Shown here one piece after another: positions 53,999 through 62,550 of a DNA stretch of 64,000 nt (the first letter of the stretch is position 1; each line of letters starts with the position of its first letter). Under the pieces are notes generated by a model that searched no databases, was not told where the DNA came from, and saw only the letters and a program-made list of their open reading frames with translations. The position numbers and the translations under genes are program-made. The DNA is from Marinilabilia sp964403175 (lineage in GTDB: Bacteria > Bacteroidota > Bacteroidia > Bacteroidales > Marinilabiliaceae): NCBI GenBank assembly GCA_964403175.1, contig CAYOFH010000001.1:1-64000 (forward strand), read 5' to 3'.

Positions 53999-54970
53999 TC
54001 AACCAAGCATTGGTTTAATATTCCCTTCAATAAATGCAGTGTCATATTCATTTATCAGTCTGTCAGACACCACGTCAATATCAATACTCCTAACTTTTTC
54101 CCGACCTTTCACCCTCCCCTTTCGCCGGAGTACCCGTCTTAAAGCTTTTGCAACGGCTTCAGCATCGGGGGGACAAACTTCACACCCGTCGATTCCTTCC
54201 AACCAGTCTTCAACATCACCTACCGGAGTAGAAACCACCGGGACATTACATGCCAATGCTTCTTTTACCACATTAGGTGAACCTTCCCATCTGGAAGTAA
54301 GTAAAACCACATCAGCAGCATTATAATACCAGGGCATTTCCTGCTGGGCAACATCAAAAATAATTTTCAATTCCACCTCTGCGTGGTTCAGCAACTGGAT
54401 GGCCTGGTGTGCAAGAATTACGTTTTTTACTTCTCTGTCAGGATTTGCAGGCCACAAAACTATTTCTCCACCGGAAAACCCAACTTTCTTTCTGGCTTCC
54501 TCTTTCACAATTTCCTTAAACAACGATATATCTACCCCGTTGGGAATAACCTTTGCATAACCTGGTCCAACACGATTCAACATCTGTCTGCTCTTTACAA
54601 TAACATCCGCCCAAACAAACTGAGAAAAGAACTTAACCAGCATTAATAACCATTTTGGGCCATAAACATCACTCCCCATGAGTGACACAACTAACGGCTC
54701 TGCACCTGCCATACTAGCCATCACAGCACTTAGTCCGTAATGAGCATGCACAACATGGAAATTGTTTTGTCTTAGGAACTTGCGGAGACGAAAAATACCT
54801 TTCAAATACCCACTAATTCCCGGTTCCTCAACGCAGAAAAAAACCACTTCAACCCCTTTCTTTTGCAGTCCTCTTGCCTGTTCAGCAATAGCTTCTGTAC
54901 AGCGCCCCTTCCTTGCAGCACTGCAAACAAAAAGTACTCTTCCCGAAAAAAGATTGGTCGTTATGTTCAT
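53999..54970 (-). CDS. GT4-type glycosyltransferase at the head of the locus
   Basis: The 323-residue protein has a GT-B fold: VHAHYGLSAVMASMAGAEPLVVSLMGSDV in the acceptor half and a VLLTSRWEGSPNVVKEALACNVPVVSTPVGDV donor site. It is the first gene of the minus-strand block, so it may act early in glycan assembly. A candidate promoter is directly upstream. Confidence 0.87.
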   Translation of the reverse strand: MNITTNLFSGRVLFVCSAARKGRCTEAIAEQARGLQKKGVEVVFFCVEEPGISGYLKGIFRLRKFLRQNNFHVVHAHYGLSAVMASMAGAEPLVVSLMGSDVYGPKWLLMLVKFFSQFVWADVIVKSRQMLNRVGPGYAKVIPNGVDISLFKEIVKEEARKKVGFSGGEIVLWPANPDREVKNVILAHQAIQLLNHAEVELKIIFDVAQQEMPWYYNAADVVLLTSRWEGSPNVVKEALACNVPVVSTPVGDVEDWLEGIDGCEVCPPDAEAVAKALRRVLRRKGRVKGREKVRSIDIDVVSDRLINEYDTAFIEGNIKPMLG

Positions 54971-54978
54971 GCTCGTTT

Positions 54979-55007
54979 CAAATATTTCAGATCCGGAATT
55001 TTATCAA
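54979..55007 (-). promoter_or_regulatory. Candidate promoter of the main glycan locus
   Basis: On the minus strand, TTG (55007-55005) and AATATTTG (54986-54979, one mismatch to TAnnTTTG) are 18 bases apart. The start codon begins 8 bases after the -7 box, implying a very short leader. Confidence 0.4.
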
Positions 55008-55480
55008 CAACTAAATTTAAGGAATTCACAGACCAGACGCTGAGAAGACTGGTCAGTGGCAGTCAGTATTTGACCAATTAAGGGATTTTGTATATAAGTG
55101 CAGTGTTTACCCACCTTATACTTCTCCGGAAAGGAAACGCCATGATTTTGGGAGGCCGGTCATGTTCATGAAAATGGAAACTAAAAAAGGATTGCATTTT
55201 TTTTTGCATATTTGAATCCGGAGATTCCCCGGTGAAACGAGTCTGACAATAATTGCCGCACATATATAAGCTCTTGCATGCGAGTTCCATCAGACCTTAA
55301 TAAAAAAAATTCTTTGTGGATAAAAAAACACAGAAACCGGGTCTTTGACGTTAACAACTGAGACCGGGGACAGGAACAGGTTGATTCGATGGTTGGAAAG
55401 TAGAATAATATAATTCTAAATTAAAATGCAGGTGATTAGATCTGGATATTTTATTTTTATGACCTGAAAAATAAAAGTAA

Positions 55481-55497
55481 TTTGGCCCCGGGCCAAA
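55481..55497. promoter_or_regulatory. Perfect GC-rich palindrome, possible operator
   Basis: TTTGGCCC and GGGCCAAA flank a single central C in an otherwise AT-rich region, about 125 bases upstream of the AbgT start. This looks like a binding site for a dimeric regulator. The regulator is not in the window. Confidence 0.35.
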
Positions 55498-55620
55498 ACA
55501 CAAGGATTGTCACACTTCGTTTCTATTGAGAAAATTGTGACTTTATCATTTACCGGAAGAGAATTTTTTTGATGCAGATTGACCGCAAAAATCTTAATAC
55601 AAATTTATACGCATAAAACA

Positions 55621-57171
55621 ATGAACATGGGAAAAACCAGCACGGCCGAAATTTCAAAAGAGAAGGGCAGTAGCTTTCTCGACTGGATAGAAAAAATGGG
55701 CAACAAATTACCGCATCCGTTCTGGATGTTTGTTTGGATTACCATATTTATCGTTCTCATCAGTTTCATTACCTCCTTTTTGGGTGTTAAAGCCACCGAC
55801 CCTGGCACCGGCGAAATTGTAAGAGCACAGAACCTGCTATCGGGTGACGGGCTGCGCCGCTTTCTGGAGGAGATGGTTACCAATTTTGCTCACTTCGCTC
55901 CCCTTGGACTTGTGCTGGTAATGCTCATGGGAGTTTCAGTTGCGGAAAAAAGTGGTCTGTTATCCGTGGTCATGCGAAATCTGGCCTTCTCCGTTCCCCG
56001 AAAAATTGTGTTACCCGTAATCTTCATCATTGGTGCGTGCGGAAACATTGGTTCTGACGCCGGTGTTGTTATCGTTCCCCCCATCGCAGCTCTGATTTTC
56101 AGCCAGATGGGATTACACCCAATTGCAGGTCTGGTGGCCGGTTATGCAGGGGCTACCGCAGGATTTACTGCCAACTTCTTTATCGCGGGCACAGATGTGC
56201 TTCTGGCTGGTATCAGCAGCGAGGTAACCTCCAAGATACCCGGACTTGGAGAAGTGAGCGCCACGGCCAACTGGTATTTTATGATTATCTCCACCATCTT
56301 CCTCGGTCTGGGAGGAGCATTTGTAGTCACACGCTATACCATTCCCCGCACCCGACGGTTCTCAATGGGCGACACAGGCAATATTATAGTTCCGGACACC
56401 CATTCCCTTACCAAAGAAGAAAAAAAAGGCCTTAAGAAAGCCGGCATTGCAGCACTAATTATCATTGCGGTAGTGGCCCTGCTTACCATTCCGGACTGGG
56501 GACCATTGAGGAATCAGGAAACAGGAGGAATTGTTCCATCGCCGTTCCTTAGGGGATTGGTACCTATCCTCTTTTTTCTTTTTGCCATTCCCGGCTATTA
56601 CTATGGAAAATCCACCGGAAGCATTAAACATCCTGATGATGTCATCAAATACATGGGAGAAGGAATGAAAGATCTGTCGGGATATATTGTGTTAATGCTT
56701 GTGGTGGCCCAGTTTATCAATCTTTTTAACTGGTCACAGCTCGATAAAATCCTTGCCATTAATGGTGCCGGGTTTCTGCAGGCAAGCGGACTTACAGGCC
56801 CATTCATGTTCACCCTTTATATGATGCTGGTGGCTTTTATCAATATTTTTATTGGCAGCGGCTCTGCCAAATGGGCCATTTTCGCTCCGGTATTTATCCC
56901 CATGCTGGCACAACTGGGATTCACTCCGGCATTTGTGCAGCTGATGTATCGCGTTGGCGACAGTATTACCAACTGTATTAGTCCGCTCTATGTCTATTTT
57001 CCTTTATTAATTGGCTGGATCAGACAATACGACAAGAAAGTAGGCATCGGAACAGTCGTTTCGTTACTAATCCCTTATGCAATTGTTTTATTTCTGATAT
57101 GGCTGATCCTTCTTTTTGTGTGGTTCTGGCTGGATTTACCTATTGGTGTAGGCGAGGGAATATTTATTTAG
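55621..57171 (+). CDS. AbgT-family transporter
   Basis: The 516-residue inner-membrane protein has about twelve hydrophobic segments and the AbgT motifs: GACGNIGSDAGVVIVPPIAALIF, the second discontinuous helix around GSGSAKWAIFAPVFIPM, and GDSITNCISPLYVYFPL. AbgT proteins import p-aminobenzoyl-glutamate or export sulfonamides using a proton or sodium gradient. The ATG at 55621 (MNMGKTSTAE) is chosen over a TTG at 55579; ATG 55627 is also possible. Confidence 0.92.
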   Translation: MNMGKTSTAEISKEKGSSFLDWIEKMGNKLPHPFWMFVWITIFIVLISFITSFLGVKATDPGTGEIVRAQNLLSGDGLRRFLEEMVTNFAHFAPLGLVLVMLMGVSVAEKSGLLSVVMRNLAFSVPRKIVLPVIFIIGACGNIGSDAGVVIVPPIAALIFSQMGLHPIAGLVAGYAGATAGFTANFFIAGTDVLLAGISSEVTSKIPGLGEVSATANWYFMIISTIFLGLGGAFVVTRYTIPRTRRFSMGDTGNIIVPDTHSLTKEEKKGLKKAGIAALIIIAVVALLTIPDWGPLRNQETGGIVPSPFLRGLVPILFFLFAIPGYYYGKSTGSIKHPDDVIKYMGEGMKDLSGYIVLMLVVAQFINLFNWSQLDKILAINGAGFLQASGLTGPFMFTLYMMLVAFINIFIGSGSAKWAIFAPVFIPMLAQLGFTPAFVQLMYRVGDSITNCISPLYVYFPLLIGWIRQYDKKVGIGTVVSLLIPYAIVLFLIWLILLFVWFWLDLPIGVGEGIFI

Positions 57172-57231
57172 GGTGATTGCATTTCTTGTTTTTTGAGCAT
57201 ATCATCACGAAGATTTAATGAGTTAATCAGC

Positions 57232-57789
57232 TTAAAACACCCTTGTACCAAATATAAACTTATCCTTCCACCAGGTGTTTTCCAGGGATGTGACTGTCAC
57301 TCCCTGGCTGGAGGAAACATGTAAAAACTGATTGTCACCAACATAAATGCCAGAATGCGTTATAAAATGTGACGTACGGTAAGTGCGGATAAAAAACACC
57401 AGATCGCCTTTGCGCAGATTTTCTTTCCGTGTTATGATTTTCCCATACCGTGCCTGTGCTTCAGAATTATGAGGTATACTGATGCCGTATGCATCAAAAA
57501 CCCGAACCAACAATCCCGAGCAGTCCATGCATTTAGCTGTTGTACCTCCCATGCAATGAGGTACACCCATATATTTGCGTGCTGTACGAATAATTTCTGC
57601 GGAACTTGCATTTCCGGTTTGCAGTTTTTTCTCAACCCCTCCGTTCAAAAATCTTTTATACTCCCTGCTTCCTCCGGGCCCATCAATCTTTTCTAATGAA
57701 GAAACAGGATAAGAATTTTGAGAACAGGAAATACACAGGAGCAGACAAACCAAAAAGAGGACAAATGCAGTTTTCTGAATATTTTTCAT
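57232..57789 (-). CDS. NlpC/P60 family cell-wall peptidase, probable lipoprotein
   Basis: The 185-residue protein has a signal peptide with a lipobox-like LCISC, putting the lipid cysteine near residue 22. The C40 peptidase domain follows (about 60-185), with the catalytic cysteine in CMDCSGLLVRVF, the histidine in FITHSGIYVGDNQFLH and a third polar residue in the VSSSQGV strand. It probably cuts peptidoglycan stem peptides (gamma-D-Glu-diaminopimelate). It is convergent with the AbgT gene. Confidence 0.9.
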   Translation of the reverse strand: MKNIQKTAFVLFLVCLLLCISCSQNSYPVSSLEKIDGPGGSREYKRFLNGGVEKKLQTGNASSAEIIRTARKYMGVPHCMGGTTAKCMDCSGLLVRVFDAYGISIPHNSEAQARYGKIITRKENLRKGDLVFFIRTYRTSHFITHSGIYVGDNQFLHVSSSQGVTVTSLENTWWKDKFIFGTRVF

Positions 57790-58162
57790 TCGTATAAAAT
57801 TTATTCAATAAGACCGGTTGGAACTCGCATGCAACAACTTATTGTATTGTTTTTAGACAAACATTGCCATGCTCAATTTCATTCCTATTGGGTTGAAACA
57901 TTATTAAAGGCAACAAAGTTAAAATATAAAATCGTTGTGTGCGGGAAAATTTATTTTCAAACTGATAATCATTGGAATAAGCATTATACCATCATCAATT
58001 GAAGTCCTGAAAATCCTGTGCATTCCGGTTAATTCTTAATACTGAACCGTTCATTCATCAAAGGGTAATTATCCCCGCCCTGCATTTTTTTTTATCTTTG
58101 TGCCTTCGGAAACAAAACAGATCGGGCATCTGCCCGGAAATCAACCATAACGCAGTCTTATC
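57790..58162. other. Divergent intergenic region before AICAR formyltransferase
   Basis: No gene is seen; an open frame at 57718-58002 has no recognisable product. A TATCTTTG promoter box lies at 58093-58100 and a 14-base palindrome (cgggcatctgcccg) at 58123-58136 in the leader. Confidence 0.5.
58093..58100 (+). promoter_or_regulatory. Promoter -7 box of AICAR formyltransferase gene
   Basis: TATCTTTG followed by TGCC is a full match to the Bacteroidota TAnnTTTG box. The start codon is 63 bases downstream. A -33 TTG was not found at the usual distance. Confidence 0.55.
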
Positions 58163-59248
58163 ATGAAATTAAAATATGGAATGAATCCATATCAGGATTT
58201 TGCTGAAGTAATTGACAACTCCGGCGCTTTCAAAATTCTGAATGGAAACCCCAGCGTCATCAATGTTCTGGACGCATTAAACTCATGGCAACTGGTCAGA
58301 GAAGCCTCCGTAACACTGAATAAACCTGCAGCCACCTCATTCAAACATGTAACCCCATCGGGAATGGCTATAGGAAATGGGTTAAACGGCCTGGAAAAGC
58401 AGGCATATCTGGTAAAAAATGAATCCTCCAGTCTGGCCTCAGCCTATGCCCGGGCAAGAGGAGCAGATCGCCTGGCATCTTTCGGAGATTTTATTGCCTT
58501 GAGTGAAACAGTGGATGTTGCCACTGCCAAAATGATTAAAGCAGAAGTTTCGGATGGAATTATTGCACCTGACTATTCACAGGAAGCACTGGAAATTCTC
58601 AAATCAAAGAAAAATGGAAGTTATGTGGTCTTTAGTATTGATAAAGACTACCAACCGGAAGAAATTGAATCCAGAGAAGTTTTTGGAATCACTATTAAAC
58701 AAAAACGGAATAATCTTCATGTAACCGATGAGTTACTTCAGGACATTCGGACAGAATCAGGTCCGGTTACTCCGCAAATTGCTTCCGACATTAAGCTGGG
58801 GATACTCACATTGAAATACACCCAGTCCAATTCCATCTGTATTGTAAACAAAGGACAGGTAATTGGCATTGGTTCAGGCCAGCAATCACGAATTCTTTGT
58901 TCGGGTCTGGCGTTGAGCAAAGCCAATATCTGGTATCAGAAAATGAAACTCGATTATTCCTTCCTCAAAGAACATGAGAGCCTTAAGCGAACAGAGACAG
59001 ATCAGCTTATTGAACAAAAAAGAGAGGAAACTTTTGGCAATGAGGTGGTGCTAAACCAACTTGACGGTTCCTGTCTGATATCTGACGGATTTTTTCCGCA
59101 AAAAGATAATATCGAACTGGCAGCTAAATATGGAATCAAATATATTGCTTCACCTGTCGGATCTATCCGTGATCAGGAAATAATGGATACTGCAAAAAAA
59201 CATGGCATTACCTTCATAAATATCGGAGTTCGTCTATTTCATCATTAA
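58163..59248 (+). CDS. Stand-alone AICAR formyltransferase
   Basis: The 361-residue protein is the C-terminal half of bifunctional PurH: MKLKYGMNPYQ is the usual domain start, and SFKHVTPSG supplies the Lys-His pair for transfer of the formyl group from 10-formyl-tetrahydrofolate to AICAR. The NSNSICI and GQQSRILC motifs bind the substrates. The IMP cyclohydrolase domain that precedes it in PurH is absent, and the upstream region cannot code for it. It completes the penultimate purine step; cyclohydrolase must come from elsewhere. Confidence 0.9.
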   Translation: MKLKYGMNPYQDFAEVIDNSGAFKILNGNPSVINVLDALNSWQLVREASVTLNKPAATSFKHVTPSGMAIGNGLNGLEKQAYLVKNESSSLASAYARARGADRLASFGDFIALSETVDVATAKMIKAEVSDGIIAPDYSQEALEILKSKKNGSYVVFSIDKDYQPEEIESREVFGITIKQKRNNLHVTDELLQDIRTESGPVTPQIASDIKLGILTLKYTQSNSICIVNKGQVIGIGSGQQSRILCSGLALSKANIWYQKMKLDYSFLKEHESLKRTETDQLIEQKREETFGNEVVLNQLDGSCLISDGFFPQKDNIELAAKYGIKYIASPVGSIRDQEIMDTAKKHGITFINIGVRLFHH

Positions 59249-59266
59249 AACCAGAAAACTGTTGTT

Positions 59267-59506
59267 ATGTGGATAAGAACACAATGTAAAAAACAATTGG
59301 TTAACGTTATCCGAATCACCATTGAAAGAAATATTGGCAGTAAAAACAAGGCTGCACTTGTTGGGCAGTACGCTGACTCATCATTTTTTCAGAGTAACCA
59401 GGTGGTTTTGGGAGTGTTCAAATCCAAAGAAGAGGCACTTGCAGAGCTCTCCGCAATTGAAGAGGCTATAGCAAACAATGAAATCAGGGTTTATTCCATC
59501 AAATAA
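59267..59506 (+). CDS. Small conserved protein of unknown function
   Basis: This 79-residue protein begins MWIRTQCKKQLVNV and contains VLGVFKSKEEALAELSAIEEAI. This matches a class of small proteins found in many Firmicutes, phages and Bacteroidota that have a beta-strand start and a C-terminal helix. No function is known. The start is 18 bases after the formyltransferase stop, and its last codons form part of a terminator hairpin. Confidence 0.7.
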   Translation: MWIRTQCKKQLVNVIRITIERNIGSKNKAALVGQYADSSFFQSNQVVLGVFKSKEEALAELSAIEEAIANNEIRVYSIK

Positions 59507-59519
59507 ACCCTGATTTTAT
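59482..59519. terminator. Bidirectional terminator between convergent genes
   Basis: AATCAGGGTTTATT (59482-59495) and its perfect complement (59502-59515) form a 14-base-pair stem with loop CCATCA. The plus side is followed by TTATCTT and the minus side by a T-containing stretch. It overlaps the last codons and TAA of the small plus-strand gene and abuts the stop of the minus-strand flavoprotein gene at 59516, so it can end both. Confidence 0.75.
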
Positions 59520-60730
59520 CTTAGTTGACCGGCAATATATCCGGTAGTCCACGCTGCCTGAAAATTAAACCCTCCGGTAATAGCATCAATATCAAGAACT
59601 TCCCCGGCAAAATAAAGATTGGGAGCAACCTTACTCTGCATAGATTTCATATTCACAGCAGAGAGAGCTACTCCACCGCAGGTCACAAATTCATCCCGAA
59701 AAGCGGACTTCCCTTTGACAGGGTATTTGTCATGCGTGAGTATTTCAACAAGTTTGTTAACACCTTTTTTACCCAGCTCTCCCCATTTTTTGGTTCCGGA
59801 ACAGCCGCATTTCTCAATCAGAAATATCCACAACCGCTCAGGCAGGAAAAAAGGACGGTAATTGGCTACCATTTTTTTTGGATGTTTACGAACGGTTTCA
59901 TCCAATTGTTTGGCCACCGCATCATGGGTGGCTTCTCCCAGCCAGTTTACATAAATATTAAATTCATAATTGAGTTTATTCAGATGCCGGGCTGCAAAAG
60001 AAGATAATTTGAGGATGGCCGGCCCGCTCATGCCCCAATGTGTAATGAGCAATGCCCCCAAAGAACTGAATTTGCTTGCTTCCACACTTACTTTCACATC
60101 AGCCGCCACAACTCCCATCAGCCGGGTTACGCGGGCATCCGGAAGGTTAAAAGTAAAAAGAGAAGGCATTGGGGGCTCTATCTTGTGTCCCAGATTTTTA
60201 AGCCATTCAAACCCTTCAAAGCGGGAACAACCACCGGTTGTCACAATCACTTTGTCAAATATTCTGACAGACCGGTCTTTTGGCTCAAAAAGAAGCTTCC
60301 ATTTCTTGCCAGGAGGCACCAAATCCGTAACTCCTGAGGATGTCTCAACATTCACTCCCAGGCGTTGAGCTTCATTTAGAAAACAATTAATAATTACCTG
60401 AGAGTCCTGAGCCATCGGGAAAACACAGCCATCGTCCTGAACTACCAGAGGAACTCCCCGCGATTCAAACCACTGCATAACATTCTTGTTACTGAATTCA
60501 TGAAACGGTTTTTTTAAACTATTACCTCCGCGCGGATAAGCTTTTATCAGATCAGAGATGGTCGCAGCGGCATTGGTAACATTACACCGCCCCCCTCCTG
60601 AAATTTTGACTTTTGACAGAACTTTCGAAGACTTCTCAAAAATAGTTACCCCGGCAGCAGGATATTTCCCTTTTACCGTAATGGCAGCAAAAAAACCTGC
60701 TGCTCCACCTCCAATAATTGCAACTTGCAT
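59516..60730 (-). CDS. BaiN/HI0933-type FAD-dependent oxidoreductase
   Basis: The 404-residue flavoprotein begins MQVAIIGGGAAGFFAAI, the dinucleotide-binding motif. It continues with the family signatures KVKISGGGRCNVTN and VTTGGCSRFEGF, and ends ITGGFNFQAAWTTGYIAGQ for FAD contact. The family reduces NAD(P)H-linked substrates of unknown identity. The start is ATG 60730; an in-frame extension to 60805 is rejected because a promoter box lies there. Confidence 0.9.
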   Translation of the reverse strand: MQVAIIGGGAAGFFAAITVKGKYPAAGVTIFEKSSKVLSKVKISGGGRCNVTNAAATISDLIKAYPRGGNSLKKPFHEFSNKNVMQWFESRGVPLVVQDDGCVFPMAQDSQVIINCFLNEAQRLGVNVETSSGVTDLVPPGKKWKLLFEPKDRSVRIFDKVIVTTGGCSRFEGFEWLKNLGHKIEPPMPSLFTFNLPDARVTRLMGVVAADVKVSVEASKFSSLGALLITHWGMSGPAILKLSSFAARHLNKLNYEFNIYVNWLGEATHDAVAKQLDETVRKHPKKMVANYRPFFLPERLWIFLIEKCGCSGTKKWGELGKKGVNKLVEILTHDKYPVKGKSAFRDEFVTCGGVALSAVNMKSMQSKVAPNLYFAGEVLDIDAITGGFNFQAAWTTGYIAGQLR

Positions 60731-60749
60731 ATTTTTCCTTTTCAGGCTA

Positions 60750-60757
60750 CAAAAATA
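60750..60757 (-). promoter_or_regulatory. Promoter -7 box of the BaiN-type gene
   Basis: The minus strand reads TATTTTTG, a full match to TAnnTTTG, followed by TAGCC, 20 bases before ATG 60730. No clear TTG -33 box is seen. Confidence 0.5.
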
Positions 60758-60791
60758 GAAAAAAGCGGGTTTCGATTTCCAGGGAAGAGAG

Positions 60792-60907
60792 CGAAGCAGC
60801 TCCATCCTTTCTTAAAAATAAGTTTTATGCGGATAAAACGAGCATAAAAATTTTCAAGCATAATATCACAACTTTCCCCAATTATTGTGGTACGAAGCAG
60901 CTCCATT
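60792..60907 (-). repeat. Two direct copies of a 14-base sequence
   Basis: On the minus strand ATGGAGCTGCTTCG occurs at about 60905-60892 and again about 102 bases further at 60804-60791, both upstream of the BaiN-type gene. They may be binding sites or part of a small element. Confidence 0.45.
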
Positions 60908-60949
60908 CGTTCTCAGATCTTTAATTGTGTTTTTCAGGTCAATACAAAA

Positions 60950-60996
60950 TTTAAAAACATAAAAAGAAGAGGGTAACAACCAACAGTGTCACCCTC
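60950..60996 (-). terminator. Orphan intrinsic terminator on the minus strand
   Basis: Read on the minus strand, GAGGGTGACA (60996-60987) pairs with TGTTACCCTC (60978-60969) over ten positions with one wobble, across an 8-base loop, and is followed by TTCTTTTTATGTTTTT. Only non-coding sequence lies between it and the divergent start at 61259, so it either ends a small RNA or acts as an attenuator ahead of the BaiN-type gene. Confidence 0.55.
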
Positions 60997-61258
60997 CGTA
61001 AAGAACATTTCACTTATTATTTCCCATAACAGTAATATGCACATTTTTTCGGATAATAAAGTTAGCAAATAATTCAAAAGTGACAAATATCATCTTTTGA
61101 GATGGTTTTATTAAGGGTGTTCAATCTTTTACCAGCAACCAAATCATTCCCTACAATCCGAACAAATCAGGACATGAATTCATTTACAATTGGGAGAAAC
61201 TGAAATATTTCATAAATTGTAAATTCAAAATAAATCTTTAAGCCTAAAAATAACACTC

Positions 61259-61624
61259 ATGAAACTACACATTATTAGCCTCATACATGGAATCATCCTT
61301 ATGATAATGGGAATCTGGTCGCACCTGTGGCCTGAATCACCGTCCCCGACAGCCCTTATTCCTGTTGTTTTCGGTGCTGCCATACTGGTACTAAACAAGG
61401 GAGTACGCAACTATCGCAAAGCAATCTCCAACACGGTAATGGTGCTAACCTTTCTTGTTTTAATCGGATTAATATTTCCTTTGAGGGGTGCAATTGACCG
61501 GGGAGATACTCCGTCACTTATCCGGGTTATTATCATGATGAGCGCATCACTAATTTCTTTATTTTTCCTGGCAAAAAGATTCATTAACGACCGCTTTAAT
61601 CCAAACAAGGAACCAAAGTTTTAG
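61259..61624 (+). CDS. Small four-helix membrane protein
   Basis: This 121-residue protein has four hydrophobic segments (about 5-22, 31-48, 58-77, 88-106) and no other motif. It resembles small, uncharacterised membrane proteins that occur singly in many Bacteroidota. The role is unknown. Its stop overlaps the stop of the opposite glycosyltransferase gene by a few bases. Confidence 0.65.
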   Translation: MKLHIISLIHGIILMIMGIWSHLWPESPSPTALIPVVFGAAILVLNKGVRNYRKAISNTVMVLTFLVLIGLIFPLRGAIDRGDTPSLIRVIIMMSASLISLFFLAKRFINDRFNPNKEPKF

Positions 61625-62544
61625 ATATTTGGATTTCTACCCGTTTTGTTTCTTAAACCATGCCATATTCCCAGCCAGTAATAAAAAAACAGGCTGGGAT
61701 TTTTTTTGCGAATCACCCAAATCAACGTAACAGGAATGCTAATTATTTCCGACATCAGAAAGGATATTAACCCTCTTTTCAGCCCATACTCTTTAAAAAA
61801 CAACACTTTGTTACGTCGCAAATAATAATACTCACGGTAAATATCTTTTTTCTTCGCCCTGGTCCAGTCATGAAAGTGCCAGCAGACAGCCTTTCGTGTA
61901 ACCATTGCCAAACGGTTTTGCCGGGAAAAACGAAAAAAGAAATCGCGTTCTTCACCATAAAGAAACAGATGCTCATTCCACAAATGCATATCACTAAAAA
62001 TTTCGGTTCTGAGCATCATTGCCACCCCTGAGAGATAATCCACATCGGCTGAAACAGGCAATTGCCTGCAGGTTTGAAGTTTTTTTCCTGAATCGGGAGC
62101 TTTTTTTCTTCCTTTACTAAAATTCATATAAAGCCGAAAATTTTGCACCACTTTGTCACTTTTATTTTTAACTCCATCATAGATCAGAGGTCCACAAGCA
62201 TCAACCCCGGGAAAAAATTGCAGGTGATTATAGAGATGTTTAAGAAAATCCTTATGAAGTTCCACGTCTGTATTAAGAATCACAACATAAGGCACCCCAA
62301 GTTCCAATGTTCGCCTGAGCAAACGATTATGGCCCCCCGCAAAACCAAGATTGCTACTATTCGGCAGAACCTCCCCCCGCGGAAACAATTCTTTAAATAA
62401 AACAGACGATTCCTCATTGTCGCTATTATCAATGGCCACAACATGAAAATCAGTAAAGGTCTGTGCTTTCAGTGACTTTATCAATCCCGGAAGAAAACAG
62501 GAATCGTGATAAAAAACAAGTTGTATGACGATCTCAGGGCTCAT
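61621..62544 (-). CDS. GT2 family glycosyltransferase
   Basis: The 307-residue protein has a GT-A fold typical of rhamnosyltransferase-like GT2 enzymes: AIDNSDNEESS, NLGFAGGHNRLL, the DXD-like VILNTDVELH, and a later FLYGEERDFFFR motif. A hydrophobic segment near 260-290 suggests membrane attachment. It starts 6 bases after the polymerase-like gene, so both form one operon with the edge gene. Confidence 0.9.
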   Translation of the reverse strand: MSPEIVIQLVFYHDSCFLPGLIKSLKAQTFTDFHVVAIDNSDNEESSVLFKELFPRGEVLPNSSNLGFAGGHNRLLRRTLELGVPYVVILNTDVELHKDFLKHLYNHLQFFPGVDACGPLIYDGVKNKSDKVVQNFRLYMNFSKGRKKAPDSGKKLQTCRQLPVSADVDYLSGVAMMLRTEIFSDMHLWNEHLFLYGEERDFFFRFSRQNRLAMVTRKAVCWHFHDWTRAKKKDIYREYYYLRRNKVLFFKEYGLKRGLISFLMSEIISIPVTLIWVIRKKNPSLFFYYWLGIWHGLRNKTGRNPNI

Positions 62545-62550
62545 AAACAG

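Larger units (their letters stand above)
54971..55620. other. 650-base intergenic region between divergent units
   Basis: This region separates the minus-strand glycan locus from the plus-strand AbgT gene. It carries the glycan-locus promoter at its left end, a 17-base palindrome at 55481-55497 and an AT-rich inverted patch near 55399-55420. No gene or tRNA was recognised. Confidence 0.5.
60731..61258. other. 528-base divergent intergenic region
   Basis: It contains the BaiN-gene promoter, two direct copies of cgaagcagctccat (60792 and 60893) and an orphan minus-strand terminator at 60969-60996. A small CATCT/AGATG hairpin with a T-rich tail on the plus strand lies at 61091-61112. No protein gene was found. 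Confidence 0.55.

Noticed and set aside
57718..58002. 94-residue open frame upstream of the AICAR formyltransferase
   Set aside because: Overlaps the NlpC/P60 gene start on the other strand and lacks any known motif.
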